Positions 1 to 9,014 of a DNA stretch of 64,000 nucleotides are shown here, piece by piece. This DNA is from Eubacterium sp. (GTDB lineage Bacteria; Bacillota; Clostridia; Lachnospirales; Lachnospiraceae): positions 51,348 through 115,347 of the forward strand of contig JAETSX010000005.1 of the NCBI GenBank assembly GCA_021769425.1, given 5' to 3'. The position numbers and the translations under genes were made by a program. Numbering within the stretch: position 1 is the stretch's first letter; every line of letters begins with the position of its first letter. The notes under the pieces were generated by a model, which saw only the letters and a program-made list of their open reading frames with translations, had not been told where the DNA came from and made no database searches.

Positions 1-75
1 TTCTCTCTTTATGGATTCCCGTATCAGTGCAGCGCCTATCATACTGGTGGCGCCAGTTACAATAATTTTTCTCAT
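1..75 (-). CDS. SDR-type NAD-dependent epimerase/reductase, N-terminal fragment
   Basis: The window cuts this gene, so only the first 25 residues are visible, starting at ATG (75). They read MRKIIVTGATSMIGAAL and onward, a Rossmann-fold start with the TGATSMIG glycine motif used for NAD(P) binding in the extended SDR (epimerase/dehydratase) family. It is the last visible gene of the sugar operon, 38 bp after the TPP enzyme. In yersiniose biosynthesis the TPP enzyme YerE is followed by an SDR-type reductase (YerF) that reduces the new side-chain ketone, so this gene is a plausible equivalent. That assignment is inference from context, and an ordinary sugar epimerase is equally possible from this fragment. 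Confidence 0.75.
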   Translation of the reverse strand, partial: MRKIIVTGATSMIGAALIRESIKRE

Positions 76-113
76 CGTTATCCATTTCCTTTTATATATT
101 TCTGTGATATGTC

Positions 114-1913
114 CTATGATTCCTCTACAGGTTTTACGATCATATGCTCCCTAAATTCATCCCTTGGCAAAAATGGATACATATCTTCAATAGGTGCAGA
201 CACCAATCTGCCATCTTCTAATTTCTTTGAACTCACTGACGGTATGACTTCCTGATCACGTATTATTTTCACTTCACATAGTACCGGTCCCCTTTTAGAC
301 ATAATTTCCGGCATTTTATCCTCTATATCCTGAATCGTTTCGATCTTGAAATAATCTATCCCATAAGCATCCGCTATCTTTTCTATCTTTGGAAATGACA
401 CACCTGATGCACTGTCTGTACCAATAAATCTCCCCTCAAAAAATTTATTTTGTGTTGCGCGGATAGATAAATATCCGTCATTATTCCATACAAACAGTTT
501 CACCGGCAATTTATGATGCACTAACGTCTGAAGTTCCTGTATATTCATCTGAAAGCTTCCATCGCCCGTAATTCCCAACACTTCTTGACTCTTTCTTGCA
601 AAACAGACCCCGATTGCCGCCGGCAATGTAAAGCCCATTTCTGCCTGGGCGCCGCTGGCAATATACCTTTGGCTTTTATCATACGTTTTGATTCCCTGGG
701 CAGGAACATAGGCCACAGAACCTGCATCTGCCACTAATACAGAATCATCTTTGAAATATTTTGACAATTCCTCAACAAATAAATACATATTAATTCCCTG
801 AGAATCATCTCTATAATATTCTTTTAAACAAACCGGATACAAATTCTTCCATTCCAGGCATTTTTTTGCCCATTCACCATAGTTGCATTCCTTACACGCT
901 GACAGCAGTTTTTGCAATGCATCTTTCGCATCTGCCTGGATAATCTGCTCAACATGGACTGTATTTTTCAAATGCTCATATTTATCAATATCAATCGCAA
1001 TTACTTTTGCCTCTCTCGCAAAATATTCATACTCCTGTCCTGTACTGCTTACGCTCAGCCTGCTGCCAACCGCAATCACCAAGTCAGCATTCTGCAACGC
1101 AAAATTAGCAGCCCGTGTCCCCTTATTTCCTATTCTTCCGATATTTAACTCATCCAATGTAGGCATTACATCCGTACCAAGCCTTGAACATACAACAGGG
1201 ATTTTATGTTTATGCACAAATTCTGAAAATTCTTCTATTGCACCTGCCAGCCGTATCCCATGGCCTGCAATGATAACCGGACGTTTGGCACTTTTCAGAT
1301 CATCCACAAGCCCATCTACTTCTTTTGGATGGATTTTTTTCTTCACTGGCTTTAATTCTTCCGGCTCAAAATGGCGCAAGTCTGCTTCCTCTATCTCCGC
1401 TGACTGAATATCCATAGGTATATCTAGCCATACCGGGCCAGGTCTTCCATTTCTCGCCAAAAATAACGCCTTTTCCAAATGATATAATATATCTTCTGCA
1501 TGTTCCACCATTACCGCATACTTTGTAATTGACCTTACAATCGATATGATATCTGCTTCCTGGACGCCAACCTGACGGATTGGGAGATTGATATACCCCA
1601 GTGTTTCCTTGCGCTTGCACTGTCCGGAAATAAACACACACGGAACATTATCCTGCCATGAGTTCAATACTCCTGTAATCGCATTGGTACCGCCGCAGCC
1701 TGTTGTCACATATGCACAGCCAATCCCTTTATACTTTGCATATGCCGCAGCAGCCATTGCCACAGCCTGCTCATGATGACAGCATATTTTATTTAATTTC
1801 TGATTACATGCAAGGCCATCCGTAAGAAACATAACCCCGCCGCCGGAAATCATAAAAACGTCCTCTATCCCACTGCTATAAATATAATCTGCTACTAAAT
1901 CACATACTCGCAT
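114..1913 (-). CDS. Acetolactate synthase-like TPP enzyme, candidate branched-sugar carboligase (YerE-like)
   Basis: A 599-residue protein of the acetolactate synthase/pyruvate oxidase family. The catalytic glutamate is in HHEQAVAMAAAAYA (E48). The central nucleotide-binding domain covers about 195-340. The TPP/Mg signature starts at GDGSF (450-454) and ends at NND (478-480). AGGAGG sits 5 nt before the ATG. It lies directly after rfbH in a CDP-3,6-dideoxyhexose operon and there is no ilvN or other branched-chain amino acid gene nearby, so anabolic acetolactate synthesis is unlikely. YerE, a family member, decarboxylates pyruvate and adds the two-carbon unit to the C4 ketone of CDP-3,6-dideoxy-4-ketohexose. 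I infer a similar carboligation here. The donor could be pyruvate or the 4-hydroxy-2-oxovalerate made by the upstream aldolase. Family assignment is firm; donor and acceptor are inferred. Confidence 0.85.
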   Translation of the reverse strand: MRVCDLVADYIYSSGIEDVFMISGGGVMFLTDGLACNQKLNKICCHHEQAVAMAAAAYAKYKGIGCAYVTTGCGGTNAITGVLNSWQDNVPCVFISGQCKRKETLGYINLPIRQVGVQEADIISIVRSITKYAVMVEHAEDILYHLEKALFLARNGRPGPVWLDIPMDIQSAEIEEADLRHFEPEELKPVKKKIHPKEVDGLVDDLKSAKRPVIIAGHGIRLAGAIEEFSEFVHKHKIPVVCSRLGTDVMPTLDELNIGRIGNKGTRAANFALQNADLVIAVGSRLSVSSTGQEYEYFAREAKVIAIDIDKYEHLKNTVHVEQIIQADAKDALQKLLSACKECNYGEWAKKCLEWKNLYPVCLKEYYRDDSQGINMYLFVEELSKYFKDDSVLVADAGSVAYVPAQGIKTYDKSQRYIASGAQAEMGFTLPAAIGVCFARKSQEVLGITGDGSFQMNIQELQTLVHHKLPVKLFVWNNDGYLSIRATQNKFFEGRFIGTDSASGVSFPKIEKIADAYGIDYFKIETIQDIEDKMPEIMSKRGPVLCEVKIIRDQEVIPSVSSKKLEDGRLVSAPIEDMYPFLPRDEFREHMIVKPVEES

Positions 1914-1944
1914 CTTTACCTCCTGATAAAAACTCTATCGACCT

Positions 1945-3294
1945 TCAAATTTGTTCTTTTACTGCTTCAACAATCACCTGTGACATGTCATCTATCATTT
2001 CATTTGTCATTCCCGGATAAACGCCAACCCAAAAAGCATCCTTCATAATCCGCTCCGTATTCTCCAGTTCACCAACCACACGATATCCTCTTTTCTCCCT
2101 CCGCATCTGGTCAAAGCATGGATGTTTAATCAAATTCCCGGCAAACAGCATACGGGTTTGTATGCCTTTCGCCTCAAGGCAGGAAACCATTTTATTCCGC
2201 GCAATTCCCTCCCTGCAGGTAATCAAAAAACCAAACCAACTGGGAACAGAATTTGCACATGCCTCCGGGAGAATCAGCCATTCCTTCAAATCTGCAAGAT
2301 TTGATTTCAGCCGCTCAAAATTTTGAACCCGTTTTTTCACAAATCCCGGAAATTTTTTAAGCTGAGCGCATCCTATCGCCGCCTGCATATCTGTAGCTTT
2401 TAAATTATATCCAAAATGGGAATATACATATTTATGATCATATCCCATGGGAAGTTCCCCATACTGTCTGTCAAACCTGTGGCCGCACAGATTGTCTTTC
2501 CCGGAAGGGCATGTGCAGTCCCGTCCCCAATCACGGAAAGAACGAATACATTTATGCAAGAGTGGGTTATTTGTATAAACTGCCCCGCCTTCTCCCATTG
2601 TCATATGATGGGGCGGATAAAAGGACGAAGTTCCAATATCGCCGATTGTGCCTGTAAACTTTTCCTCGCCATCTATAATATATTTACTGCCCAATGCATC
2701 ACAGTTATCTTCAATCAACCATAAATTATGTTTTTCACAAAAGGATTTCACTGTATACAGGTCAAAGGGATTTCCCAGCGTATGCGCTGCCATCACAACT
2801 TTTGTCTTATCTGACAGTGCTTCTTCTAACTGGGTAACATCCAGATTATATTGAGGAATTGTAACATCAATAAACACCGGCGTCACACCATACTGTATTG
2901 CAGGCGTAACTGTGGTTGGAAAGCCTGCTGCAACGGTAATCATTTCATCTTGAGGACGTACCTGACGCTCCCCCAGCAACGGCGACGTCAGGGCCATAAA
3001 AGCATTTAAATTTGCGGATGAACCAGAATTAACCAGAGAACAATATCCCACTCCCAAATACTCTGCCAGGGAGCGTTCAAATTCATCCGTATATTTTCCT
3101 GACGTCAGCCAGAATTCCAGTGCCGAATCCACTAAACTGCACATTTCCTCCTGATCGTACACCCGCGAGGCATATGGAATCTTATCCCCTGCCTTATATT
3201 CTTTCTGGTTGTGATATGTCTTACAGTATTCCGCAACAATATCCAAAATCTCTTTTCTTGCTTCCTGTTCCGTCATACTATTAAATTTTAACAT
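1945..3294 (-). CDS. rfbH: CDP-4-keto-6-deoxyglucose 3-dehydratase (RfbH/DdhC, E1)
   Basis: PMP-dependent, iron-sulfur C-3 dehydratase of CDP-3,6-dideoxyhexose biosynthesis, about 449 aa. It has the DegT/DnrJ/EryC1/StrS fold. In the motif SFYPPHHMTMGEGG the usual PLP lysine is replaced by histidine (H229), the hallmark of E1, which works by dehydration and not transamination. Cysteines in RDCTCPSGKDNLC (C260, C262, C270) match the family's [2Fe-2S] region. ATG at 3294 is chosen because GAGG lies 9 nt upstream; a TTG 15 bp further out is also open. The dedicated E3 reductase (ddhD/rfbI) is not visible in this window, so electron delivery must come from another reductase or a gene beyond the edge. 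Confidence 0.9.
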   Translation of the reverse strand: MLKFNSMTEQEARKEILDIVAEYCKTYHNQKEYKAGDKIPYASRVYDQEEMCSLVDSALEFWLTSGKYTDEFERSLAEYLGVGYCSLVNSGSSANLNAFMALTSPLLGERQVRPQDEMITVAAGFPTTVTPAIQYGVTPVFIDVTIPQYNLDVTQLEEALSDKTKVVMAAHTLGNPFDLYTVKSFCEKHNLWLIEDNCDALGSKYIIDGEEKFTGTIGDIGTSSFYPPHHMTMGEGGAVYTNNPLLHKCIRSFRDWGRDCTCPSGKDNLCGHRFDRQYGELPMGYDHKYVYSHFGYNLKATDMQAAIGCAQLKKFPGFVKKRVQNFERLKSNLADLKEWLILPEACANSVPSWFGFLITCREGIARNKMVSCLEAKGIQTRMLFAGNLIKHPCFDQMRREKRGYRVVGELENTERIMKDAFWVGVYPGMTNEMIDDMSQVIVEAVKEQI

Positions 3295-3379
3295 CTGCAC
3301 TTTCCTCAATCTTTCTATTCATTTCAAGATACCTGTTTCCCTGCCGCCATGCCATTCCGTTTTATCCTGTGCATCTGCC

Positions 3380-4162
3380 TTAATCTTTCCAGACTTTCCA
3401 GGGAGCCTGTCCCGTTTCCCAAAGTTTTTCCAACATATCCTTTTCTCTTTTATGATCCATACATTGCCAAAAACCTTTATGGGTATAAGACATCAGCTGC
3501 CCTTCCGATACCAGACGTTCAAACGGTTCTCTCTCAAACACAGTCTGATCTCCAGCCAGATATTTGAATATTTCCGGCTCAAATACCATATAACCTGCAT
3601 TAATCAATACTCCGTCATTTTTATTCTTTTCACGGAAAGAACGGACTGCATTATCGCCGCCAATATCCATAATTCCTTTTTGCTGTTCTACCATTACCGC
3701 TGTCAATGTTGCAATTTTTCCATGTGACCTATGAAATTCCAACAGTTTTTGTATATTAACATCACAGACGCCATCTCCATAAGTCAGCATAAACGGCTCA
3801 TTCTCAATATAGGGCTGTATCCTTTTAATCCTGCCGCCAGTCATTGTATTTAACCCGGTATCCACAACTGTAATTTTCCAAGGTTCACAAAAATGATTAT
3901 GGATTGTAACGTCACGCTTCCCTTTTGAAAAATCAAATGTCACATCGCTGTTATGTAAAAAATAATCCGAAAACCATTCTTTTACCATATGCTGTTTATA
4001 TCCTGCGCAAATCACAAAATCATGGAAGCCATAATGAGAATATCCTTTCATTATATGCCATAGAATAGGTTTTCCTCCAATCTCAATCATCGGCTTTGGC
4101 TTCCATTGGCTTTCTTCACTAATTCGTGTGCCATATCCGCCGGCTAAAATAACAACTTTCAT
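3380..4162 (-). CDS. rfbF: Glucose-1-phosphate cytidylyltransferase
   Basis: Makes CDP-glucose from CTP and glucose-1-phosphate, the entry step of CDP-deoxysugar synthesis. The 260-aa length is standard for RfbF/DdhA. The nucleotidyltransferase signature LAGGYGTR is at residues 6-13, followed by KPKPMIEIGG at 21-30 and the metal-site stretch LTYGDGVCD near residue 130. It sits between rfbG and rfbH in the pathway's usual set, about 40 bp after rfbG and 85 bp before rfbH on the same strand, consistent with one operon. No missing residues or unusual features are apparent. Orthology is clear from the cytidylyltransferase-specific N-terminus. Confidence 0.95.
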   Translation of the reverse strand: MKVVILAGGYGTRISEESQWKPKPMIEIGGKPILWHIMKGYSHYGFHDFVICAGYKQHMVKEWFSDYFLHNSDVTFDFSKGKRDVTIHNHFCEPWKITVVDTGLNTMTGGRIKRIQPYIENEPFMLTYGDGVCDVNIQKLLEFHRSHGKIATLTAVMVEQQKGIMDIGGDNAVRSFREKNKNDGVLINAGYMVFEPEIFKYLAGDQTVFEREPFERLVSEGQLMSYTHKGFWQCMDHKREKDMLEKLWETGQAPWKVWKD

Positions 4163-4201
4163 GGATTTTTCTCCTTGTAACTCTTCTCTGCATCTCTGTT
4201 C

Positions 4202-5272
4202 TCAGCTGTCTCTTATGGATGATTCTTTCCAAAATTCCTGCAATTGCCTGTCCATACAATCACAGACAGATTCTTTCCTCAGATAAGCTTTCGTCCATTC
4301 CACTGTTTTTTCCACAGCTTTTTCAATGTCCCATACCGGTTTCCACTGAAATCTGTTCTTTATTCTGGAACAATCCAGCTTCAAAAAGCCTGCCTCATGG
4401 GGTCCAATCATAGATTGTGTTTCCCAGGATGCTTCCGGCCCCCACTTTTCACAAAACAATTGCACCAGCTCCCCTGTAGTGATGCAATCCTTTTCTTCCG
4501 GCCCTACATTATAGCATCCTGCATATTCCGGATGTACTGCTTGCTGCCAGGCTGTCAGCATATAAGCATGCAGAGGTTCCAGCACATGCTGATATGGACG
4601 GACAGAATGTGGATTGCGGACAATTATTTTTTCCTTCCTCTGCATAGCCCTTACACAGTCAGGTATGATACGATCTTTTGAAAAATCTCCCCCGCCGATG
4701 ACATTTCCGGCACGCATAGTAGAAACAGCGATGCCTTTCTCTTTTAAAAATGAACGGTTATAGCTATGAGTTACCAACTCTGAACAGGATTTGGAGTTTG
4801 AATAGGGATCAAATCCATCCAGCCTGTCATCTTCCCGGTATCCCCATTCCCATTCCTGATTATCATATACCTTATCCGTTGTGATATTCACCACAGATTT
4901 TACGCTTTTCGATTGCCTTACACATTCTAAGAGGTTAACCGTCCCCTGCACATTGATTTCGTAAGTTTCTTTCGGATTCCTATAGGATTCACGGACAATT
5001 GGCTGTGCAGCCAAATGAAACACGAGCTCTGGATTCTCATTGACAAAGATCTTTTTTAAATGATTAAAATCCCGTATATCACCAATTACGGAATGCACCC
5101 TATGTTTTAATCCTGCCGATTCAAAAAGAGACGGATGGGCTGGCTCTAACGAATATCCAACGACTTCTGCGCCCATGTCGTATAGTATTTTACTTAGCCA
5201 GCTTCCTTTGAAACCGGTATGCCCTGTTACCAATACTCTCTTCCCCTGGAAAAACTTTGTATCAATTGTCAT
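4202..5272 (-). CDS. rfbG: CDP-glucose 4,6-dehydratase
   Basis: Extended SDR enzyme that converts CDP-glucose to CDP-4-keto-6-deoxyglucose, the substrate of RfbH. The chosen start ATG (5272) gives 356 aa, the normal family size, with GGAAGG 9 nt upstream. The frame is open further upstream but that part overlaps the preceding glycosyltransferase and has no homology. The NAD motif GHTGFKGSW is at residues 17-25. The catalytic region has NITTDKVYDNQEW and the Tyr/Lys pair in DPYSNSKS. Together with RfbF and RfbH it delivers CDP-4-keto-3,6-dideoxyhexose, the usual acceptor of YerE-type enzymes. Confidence 0.95.
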   Translation of the reverse strand: MTIDTKFFQGKRVLVTGHTGFKGSWLSKILYDMGAEVVGYSLEPAHPSLFESAGLKHRVHSVIGDIRDFNHLKKIFVNENPELVFHLAAQPIVRESYRNPKETYEINVQGTVNLLECVRQSKSVKSVVNITTDKVYDNQEWEWGYREDDRLDGFDPYSNSKSCSELVTHSYNRSFLKEKGIAVSTMRAGNVIGGGDFSKDRIIPDCVRAMQRKEKIIVRNPHSVRPYQHVLEPLHAYMLTAWQQAVHPEYAGCYNVGPEEKDCITTGELVQLFCEKWGPEASWETQSMIGPHEAGFLKLDCSRIKNRFQWKPVWDIEKAVEKTVEWTKAYLRKESVCDCMDRQLQEFWKESSIRDS

Positions 5273-5294
5273 ACTATTGTACCTTCCAAAATGT

Positions 5295-6956
5295 TTATCT
5301 GTGCACATCCTTTTCTCTGTATTCCAAAAATAATTCAGCAATTTTTTCCCGAAGACCTGCTCTCTCTTCCAATGTTGTATCATTTTCCAATAGGCTAAGA
5401 TTTTTTTCAGCTCTTCTCCTTGCGTCTTCCAAAACACTCTCCCATTTCATATTATTTTTTTTAAAATAGTCAGCATAAAAAAACACTGAAAGATACAATA
5501 AATGAAAAAATTTCCAGCAGCGTTCTACATACAAACAGCAAAGTATATTTCCGGACATACCGCTTTCAATAAATACATTTACGGCACCCACAAATTGCTG
5601 TTCCCTTGAGTCAATGAGCATATATGACTTTAAACTTTCATCATCTTCTTCCTCCTCTGCTTTTTCCAACCACAATGGGGGCTGTCCACATTCTAATATA
5701 GCACTCACTAAAGCTAATTTAAAATTTAATATGCAATGAGGATAATAATCAACCATTATGTTGTCTGCATGCTGCCGTAAATATTCTAATAAACCCATTT
5801 GATGGATCAGAGCCATATTATACCCAATCCCTGTCATATAAGCTCGGTTTATCCCTGTTATTATAGCTTCATACCCATGAAGCTGTACGGTTTCTTGTTC
5901 AAGCGGCGGAAAATTCTGCATCCCAAAACCACCGGTTACAAATACTCCGCATTCTCTATACTTTTTGAACAAATTAAAATAATGGGGCAACTGCTCAATC
6001 AACATTACATCTTCATCGCTGCTCAAAACAGCATATTTCCCTTTTGCCATCTCCAATCCCCTAACAACATTTTCTAAAAAGCCCATATTATATTTATTAC
6101 GATTATATCTTACCCTTGTATCATGCATTTGCTGGATAGCTTCATACTCCGAAACATATAAATCTGAACCATTGTCAGAAACAATTATCTCAATTTCACT
6201 GTCATAGTGGGAGCGGCAAATCTCTTCTACTGCAGATAATGCCCTTCTGCCACGATTATAGCTGGGAATAATAATAGAAAGAAATACATTGTCCCTTTGT
6301 TGTGACAAATACTTAATCCGTTTTCTATGTATATGATTCAAAATAAATTCATATTTATCACTTGACGCCAGGATTTTTTTTGGCAGATAATAATTGGAAT
6401 ACTCATCAAAAAATATTTTCATTATTTCTGTGTCTTCAAAAATTACTACATTCTTCATATAAAGTTCATGAAAACGCGGCAGCTTAAAAAAAGAAGCAAA
6501 ACCCGCTGCCTGCTGATTCAGTAAAATATATACGGTATCCCAGGTTGTTTCTTTCATAAAAGGCAATATCTGCCGGAAATCCCAATAATCTGCAACCAAA
6601 ATACTTTCAAAATCCACATCATCTGACATAATAGATGTATCATCCAATTGGAAAGAACCCGCAAATTCTTCAGAAGGACGATGGAACAGATAAAATTTTG
6701 AATCCGAAACTGGAATAAAATCTATTTCTAATTCTTCGTATGGGATATCCAGCATCTCTTTTCTGTTCTCTTGATAATTTTTTTTAAATTCTGCTTCATT
6801 AGGTGTAATAAAACATGAATATAAATGATCCAAAATTTCTTTCCGATGTGTCCCATGTCTATACGCTTTTATAAAATTTTCAACTGCCTTGTCATATTGC
6901 TGGCTTTCAAAAAACACTACAGCTGCCTGGTAATAGGCGTCTCCTATTTCATTCAT
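5295..6956 (-). CDS. TPR-like plus family 2 glycosyltransferase, candidate flagellin glycosyltransferase
   Basis: A 553-aa protein with a TPR-like helical start (about 1-50: AYYQAAVVFFESQQYDKAVENF), a middle region of unknown fold, then a GT-A family 2 domain from about 225 to 345. That domain shows LSIIIPSYNRG (226-236), VSDNGSD (259-265) and the metal/nucleotide-site acidic motif SSDEDVM (312-318). No membrane segments are evident, so it is probably cytoplasmic, as expected for an enzyme that glycosylates flagellin before export. It sits in the CDP-sugar operon, and the late flagellar operon lies about 5 kb away. The GT2 fold is clear; flagellin as acceptor is inferred, and a surface polysaccharide is the alternative. 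Confidence 0.8.
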   Translation of the reverse strand: MNEIGDAYYQAAVVFFESQQYDKAVENFIKAYRHGTHRKEILDHLYSCFITPNEAEFKKNYQENRKEMLDIPYEELEIDFIPVSDSKFYLFHRPSEEFAGSFQLDDTSIMSDDVDFESILVADYWDFRQILPFMKETTWDTVYILLNQQAAGFASFFKLPRFHELYMKNVVIFEDTEIMKIFFDEYSNYYLPKKILASSDKYEFILNHIHRKRIKYLSQQRDNVFLSIIIPSYNRGRRALSAVEEICRSHYDSEIEIIVSDNGSDLYVSEYEAIQQMHDTRVRYNRNKYNMGFLENVVRGLEMAKGKYAVLSSDEDVMLIEQLPHYFNLFKKYRECGVFVTGGFGMQNFPPLEQETVQLHGYEAIITGINRAYMTGIGYNMALIHQMGLLEYLRQHADNIMVDYYPHCILNFKLALVSAILECGQPPLWLEKAEEEEDDESLKSYMLIDSREQQFVGAVNVFIESGMSGNILCCLYVERCWKFFHLLYLSVFFYADYFKKNNMKWESVLEDARRRAEKNLSLLENDTTLEERAGLREKIAELFLEYREKDVHR

Positions 6957-6993
6957 ATTATAAAACCCTCCATAATAACCTATTTGCTGCTTC

Positions 6994-8010
6994 CTATCCT
7001 TGAGATAACATTTTTGACTTCAATTTTTCCGCAACCTCTAAAATAACATCATCTTCTCCTGCTATTACATTCCGTTTCCCCAGTTCTAAAAAGATATCTC
7101 TCCCAGAAATATGGTATTCCTGCGCTATTTTCAAGACTTTATGCTTTACAGTGGAAACTACGCCTGCATAGCCGCTTACGATACTAATATCATTGACCGG
7201 AGTTTTATATTCCCACATCGGCTGTACGACTTTTTCACTTACCTCTAACATCTGATTTAAATTTATGCCGGACTTAATTCCTTCTTTCTCGAACAATGCC
7301 ACCAGAGCTTCCAACTGACAGTTTCCTGCCCCTGAACCAAATCCGCGCAACGTTCCATCCATAATATCTGCCCCTGACTGATATGCTACATACGATAAAG
7401 CCACTGCCATCCCAAAATTATTATGGGAATGGAATCCTACCGTAATATTTAATTCAGATGTTAAATACTCAACTACTTCTTTCACTTTTTCTAATGTTGA
7501 TGTTCCGGCAGAGTCCATTAAAATAACGCCTTTTGCGCCATAACTCTCAATTTTTCTAGCTTCCTCTAATAATCTCTCTTTAGAAGCCATATGGTACATC
7601 ATTAACACCCCATACACTTCCATTCCTTTCGAAACCAAATACGAAATATGAGGTTTTGTTGTATCTGCTTCCGTACAATGGCATGCTACGCAAAATATAG
7701 TTGCACCTGCTTCTATAGCCGGATTAATCTGATTCCTAATGGTTCCAAACCCAACCGTAATAAAGGCTCCCAAGGACGTTTCTTTTAGTTCTTCTCTTGC
7801 AATTTTTAACATATCTATTTCATCCAATCCACTCAAACCCATTTGAATGGAAGATGCGCCTAAACCATTTCCATGACCAACGATACATACATAATTTCCA
7901 CATCCATCTATTGCCTTGCAATATTTTCTTATCTGTTCTTCTGTCAAATTCTGTTTCACAGCATGGGAACCATCCCGCAAAGTAGAATCAAAAATTAATG
8001 GCTGCCTCAA
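6994..8010 (-). CDS. 4-hydroxy-2-oxovalerate aldolase (MhpE/DmpG-like)
   Basis: HMGL-like TIM-barrel aldolase, 338 aa. The signature FDSTLRDGSHAVKQN (7-21) carries the metal and catalytic residues, followed by GHGNGLGASS (46-55) and the metal-site HSHNN near residue 194. The family cleaves 4-hydroxy-2-oxovalerate to pyruvate and acetaldehyde, reversibly, and normally channels acetaldehyde to its partner dehydrogenase, encoded here immediately upstream. Translation starts at TTG (8010), only 2 bp after the mhpF stop, with AAGGAG inside the end of mhpF, so the two are translationally coupled. No aromatic meta-cleavage genes are present. The location in a nucleotide-sugar operon suggests the synthetic direction, giving a hydroxylated 2-oxoacid. 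Confidence 0.88.
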   Translation of the reverse strand: MRQPLIFDSTLRDGSHAVKQNLTEEQIRKYCKAIDGCGNYVCIVGHGNGLGASSIQMGLSGLDEIDMLKIAREELKETSLGAFITVGFGTIRNQINPAIEAGATIFCVACHCTEADTTKPHISYLVSKGMEVYGVLMMYHMASKERLLEEARKIESYGAKGVILMDSAGTSTLEKVKEVVEYLTSELNITVGFHSHNNFGMAVALSYVAYQSGADIMDGTLRGFGSGAGNCQLEALVALFEKEGIKSGINLNQMLEVSEKVVQPMWEYKTPVNDISIVSGYAGVVSTVKHKVLKIAQEYHISGRDIFLELGKRNVIAGEDDVILEVAEKLKSKMLSQG

Positions 8011-8012
8011 AT

Positions 8013-8891
8013 TTATCGCTCCTTAATCAAAATGTTATTGTAGTATTTTTCTGCCATTTCTATTGCTGCACAAGTTATAATGTCAAGATTCCCAGCATAC
8101 TCAGGGAGAAAATCTCCATTTCCAGACACTTCAACTGTAATTGCCAATATATTATCTATTAAAGATGGAGCAACAATAATTTTATAGCCTGGAACATATC
8201 TTTTTACTTGTAACTCTGTCCTTTCAACACCCTCACATACTCTGCTCAAATCTCCTTGTTCCACCTGAAAATATATGGTATTTCTCATATTAACCGGAGG
8301 TTCATTGGGATTAATAATCATAATAGATTTTGTATGATTAACACCTGTAAACAGCTTCATTGCTCCAGAAGTTGTCTCTATAAATTCATCTATATTTTCC
8401 CGTGTAGCTTTACCTGCTGATTTCGCTGATATCGTTGACACTGTTTCGATGTATGACACACTACAGCCAGCTTGCACAATGGCATATGCTAAAGGAATTG
8501 TAGCTTGGCCTCCGCAAGTTATCATATTTACTTCTCTGCACCATACACATTCTTCCCCATTGATAAATGGCACACATTTTTTCCCTGTTTCTGTAGGCGT
8601 TAAATTAATAACATATTTCCCCAGGCGTTCCAGTAAATTTCTATGGGCCATATGCGCTTTGGCACTGGTAGCATCAATTATAATATCAAGGTTATTTTGA
8701 TTGTCCACCAGTGCCTTTACTCCATCAATCGAAGTAGAAATTCCCATATCTGAAACCATTTTGATGTTTGAAGAATCTGGATTATGACCAGCAAAAACTG
8801 TGCACTCCAATGACTCTGTATTCAGAATTTTCATTAATAAATCTGTGCCTATATTGCCTGTTCCTAATATTCCTATTTTTGCCTTTTTCAC
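8013..8891 (-). CDS. Acetaldehyde dehydrogenase, acylating (MhpF/DmpF-like)
   Basis: NAD-dependent, CoA-acylating enzyme that interconverts acetaldehyde and acetyl-CoA, 292 aa. It shows the Rossmann start GILGTGNIGTDL (8-19), the catalytic cysteine in NMITCGGQATIP (around C127), the conserved ISAKSAGKATRENIDEF and the C-terminal YAGNLDIITCAA. Translation starts with GTG (8891), GAGGT about 8 nt upstream. It is the first gene of the operon, behind an intrinsic terminator-like leader and a sigma-28-like promoter. With the aldolase it forms the classic pair, but here it could run in reverse, giving acetaldehyde from acetyl-CoA for aldol addition to pyruvate. Confidence 0.9.
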   Translation of the reverse strand: MKKAKIGILGTGNIGTDLLMKILNTESLECTVFAGHNPDSSNIKMVSDMGISTSIDGVKALVDNQNNLDIIIDATSAKAHMAHRNLLERLGKYVINLTPTETGKKCVPFINGEECVWCREVNMITCGGQATIPLAYAIVQAGCSVSYIETVSTISAKSAGKATRENIDEFIETTSGAMKLFTGVNHTKSIMIINPNEPPVNMRNTIYFQVEQGDLSRVCEGVERTELQVKRYVPGYKIIVAPSLIDNILAITVEVSGNGDFLPEYAGNLDIITCAAIEMAEKYYNNILIKER

Positions 8892-8924
8892 GATTAGTAC
8901 CTCAGACTATCACCAATTTTTTGA

Positions 8925-8962
8925 ATAAAAAAAGAGAAACAGACGATAATCCATTTCTCTTA
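8925..8962 (-). terminator. Terminator-like hairpin in the leader of the glycan operon
   Basis: On the minus strand, arms AGAGAAA and TTTCTCT (8954-8960 with 8933-8939) enclose a 14-nt loop and run into seven T. No minus-strand gene lies just upstream, so it is placed as an attenuator between the candidate promoter at 9015-9042 and the mhpF GTG start. The 7-bp stem is short, so efficiency is uncertain. Confidence 0.45.
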
Positions 8963-9014
8963 CTTTTATGGTATGTCGCCTCCATGCGTCTAAACGATTT
9001 CCTATCTTTATTTT

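Noticed and set aside
114..1913. Branched-chain amino acid acetolactate synthase (ilvB)
   Set aside because: No ilvN, ilvC or other pathway genes are near and the gene is embedded in a CDP-sugar operon.
6994..8891. Aromatic meta-cleavage catabolic operon
   Set aside because: Only the final aldolase and dehydrogenase are present, with no dioxygenase, hydrolase or hydratase, and they head a glycan operon.
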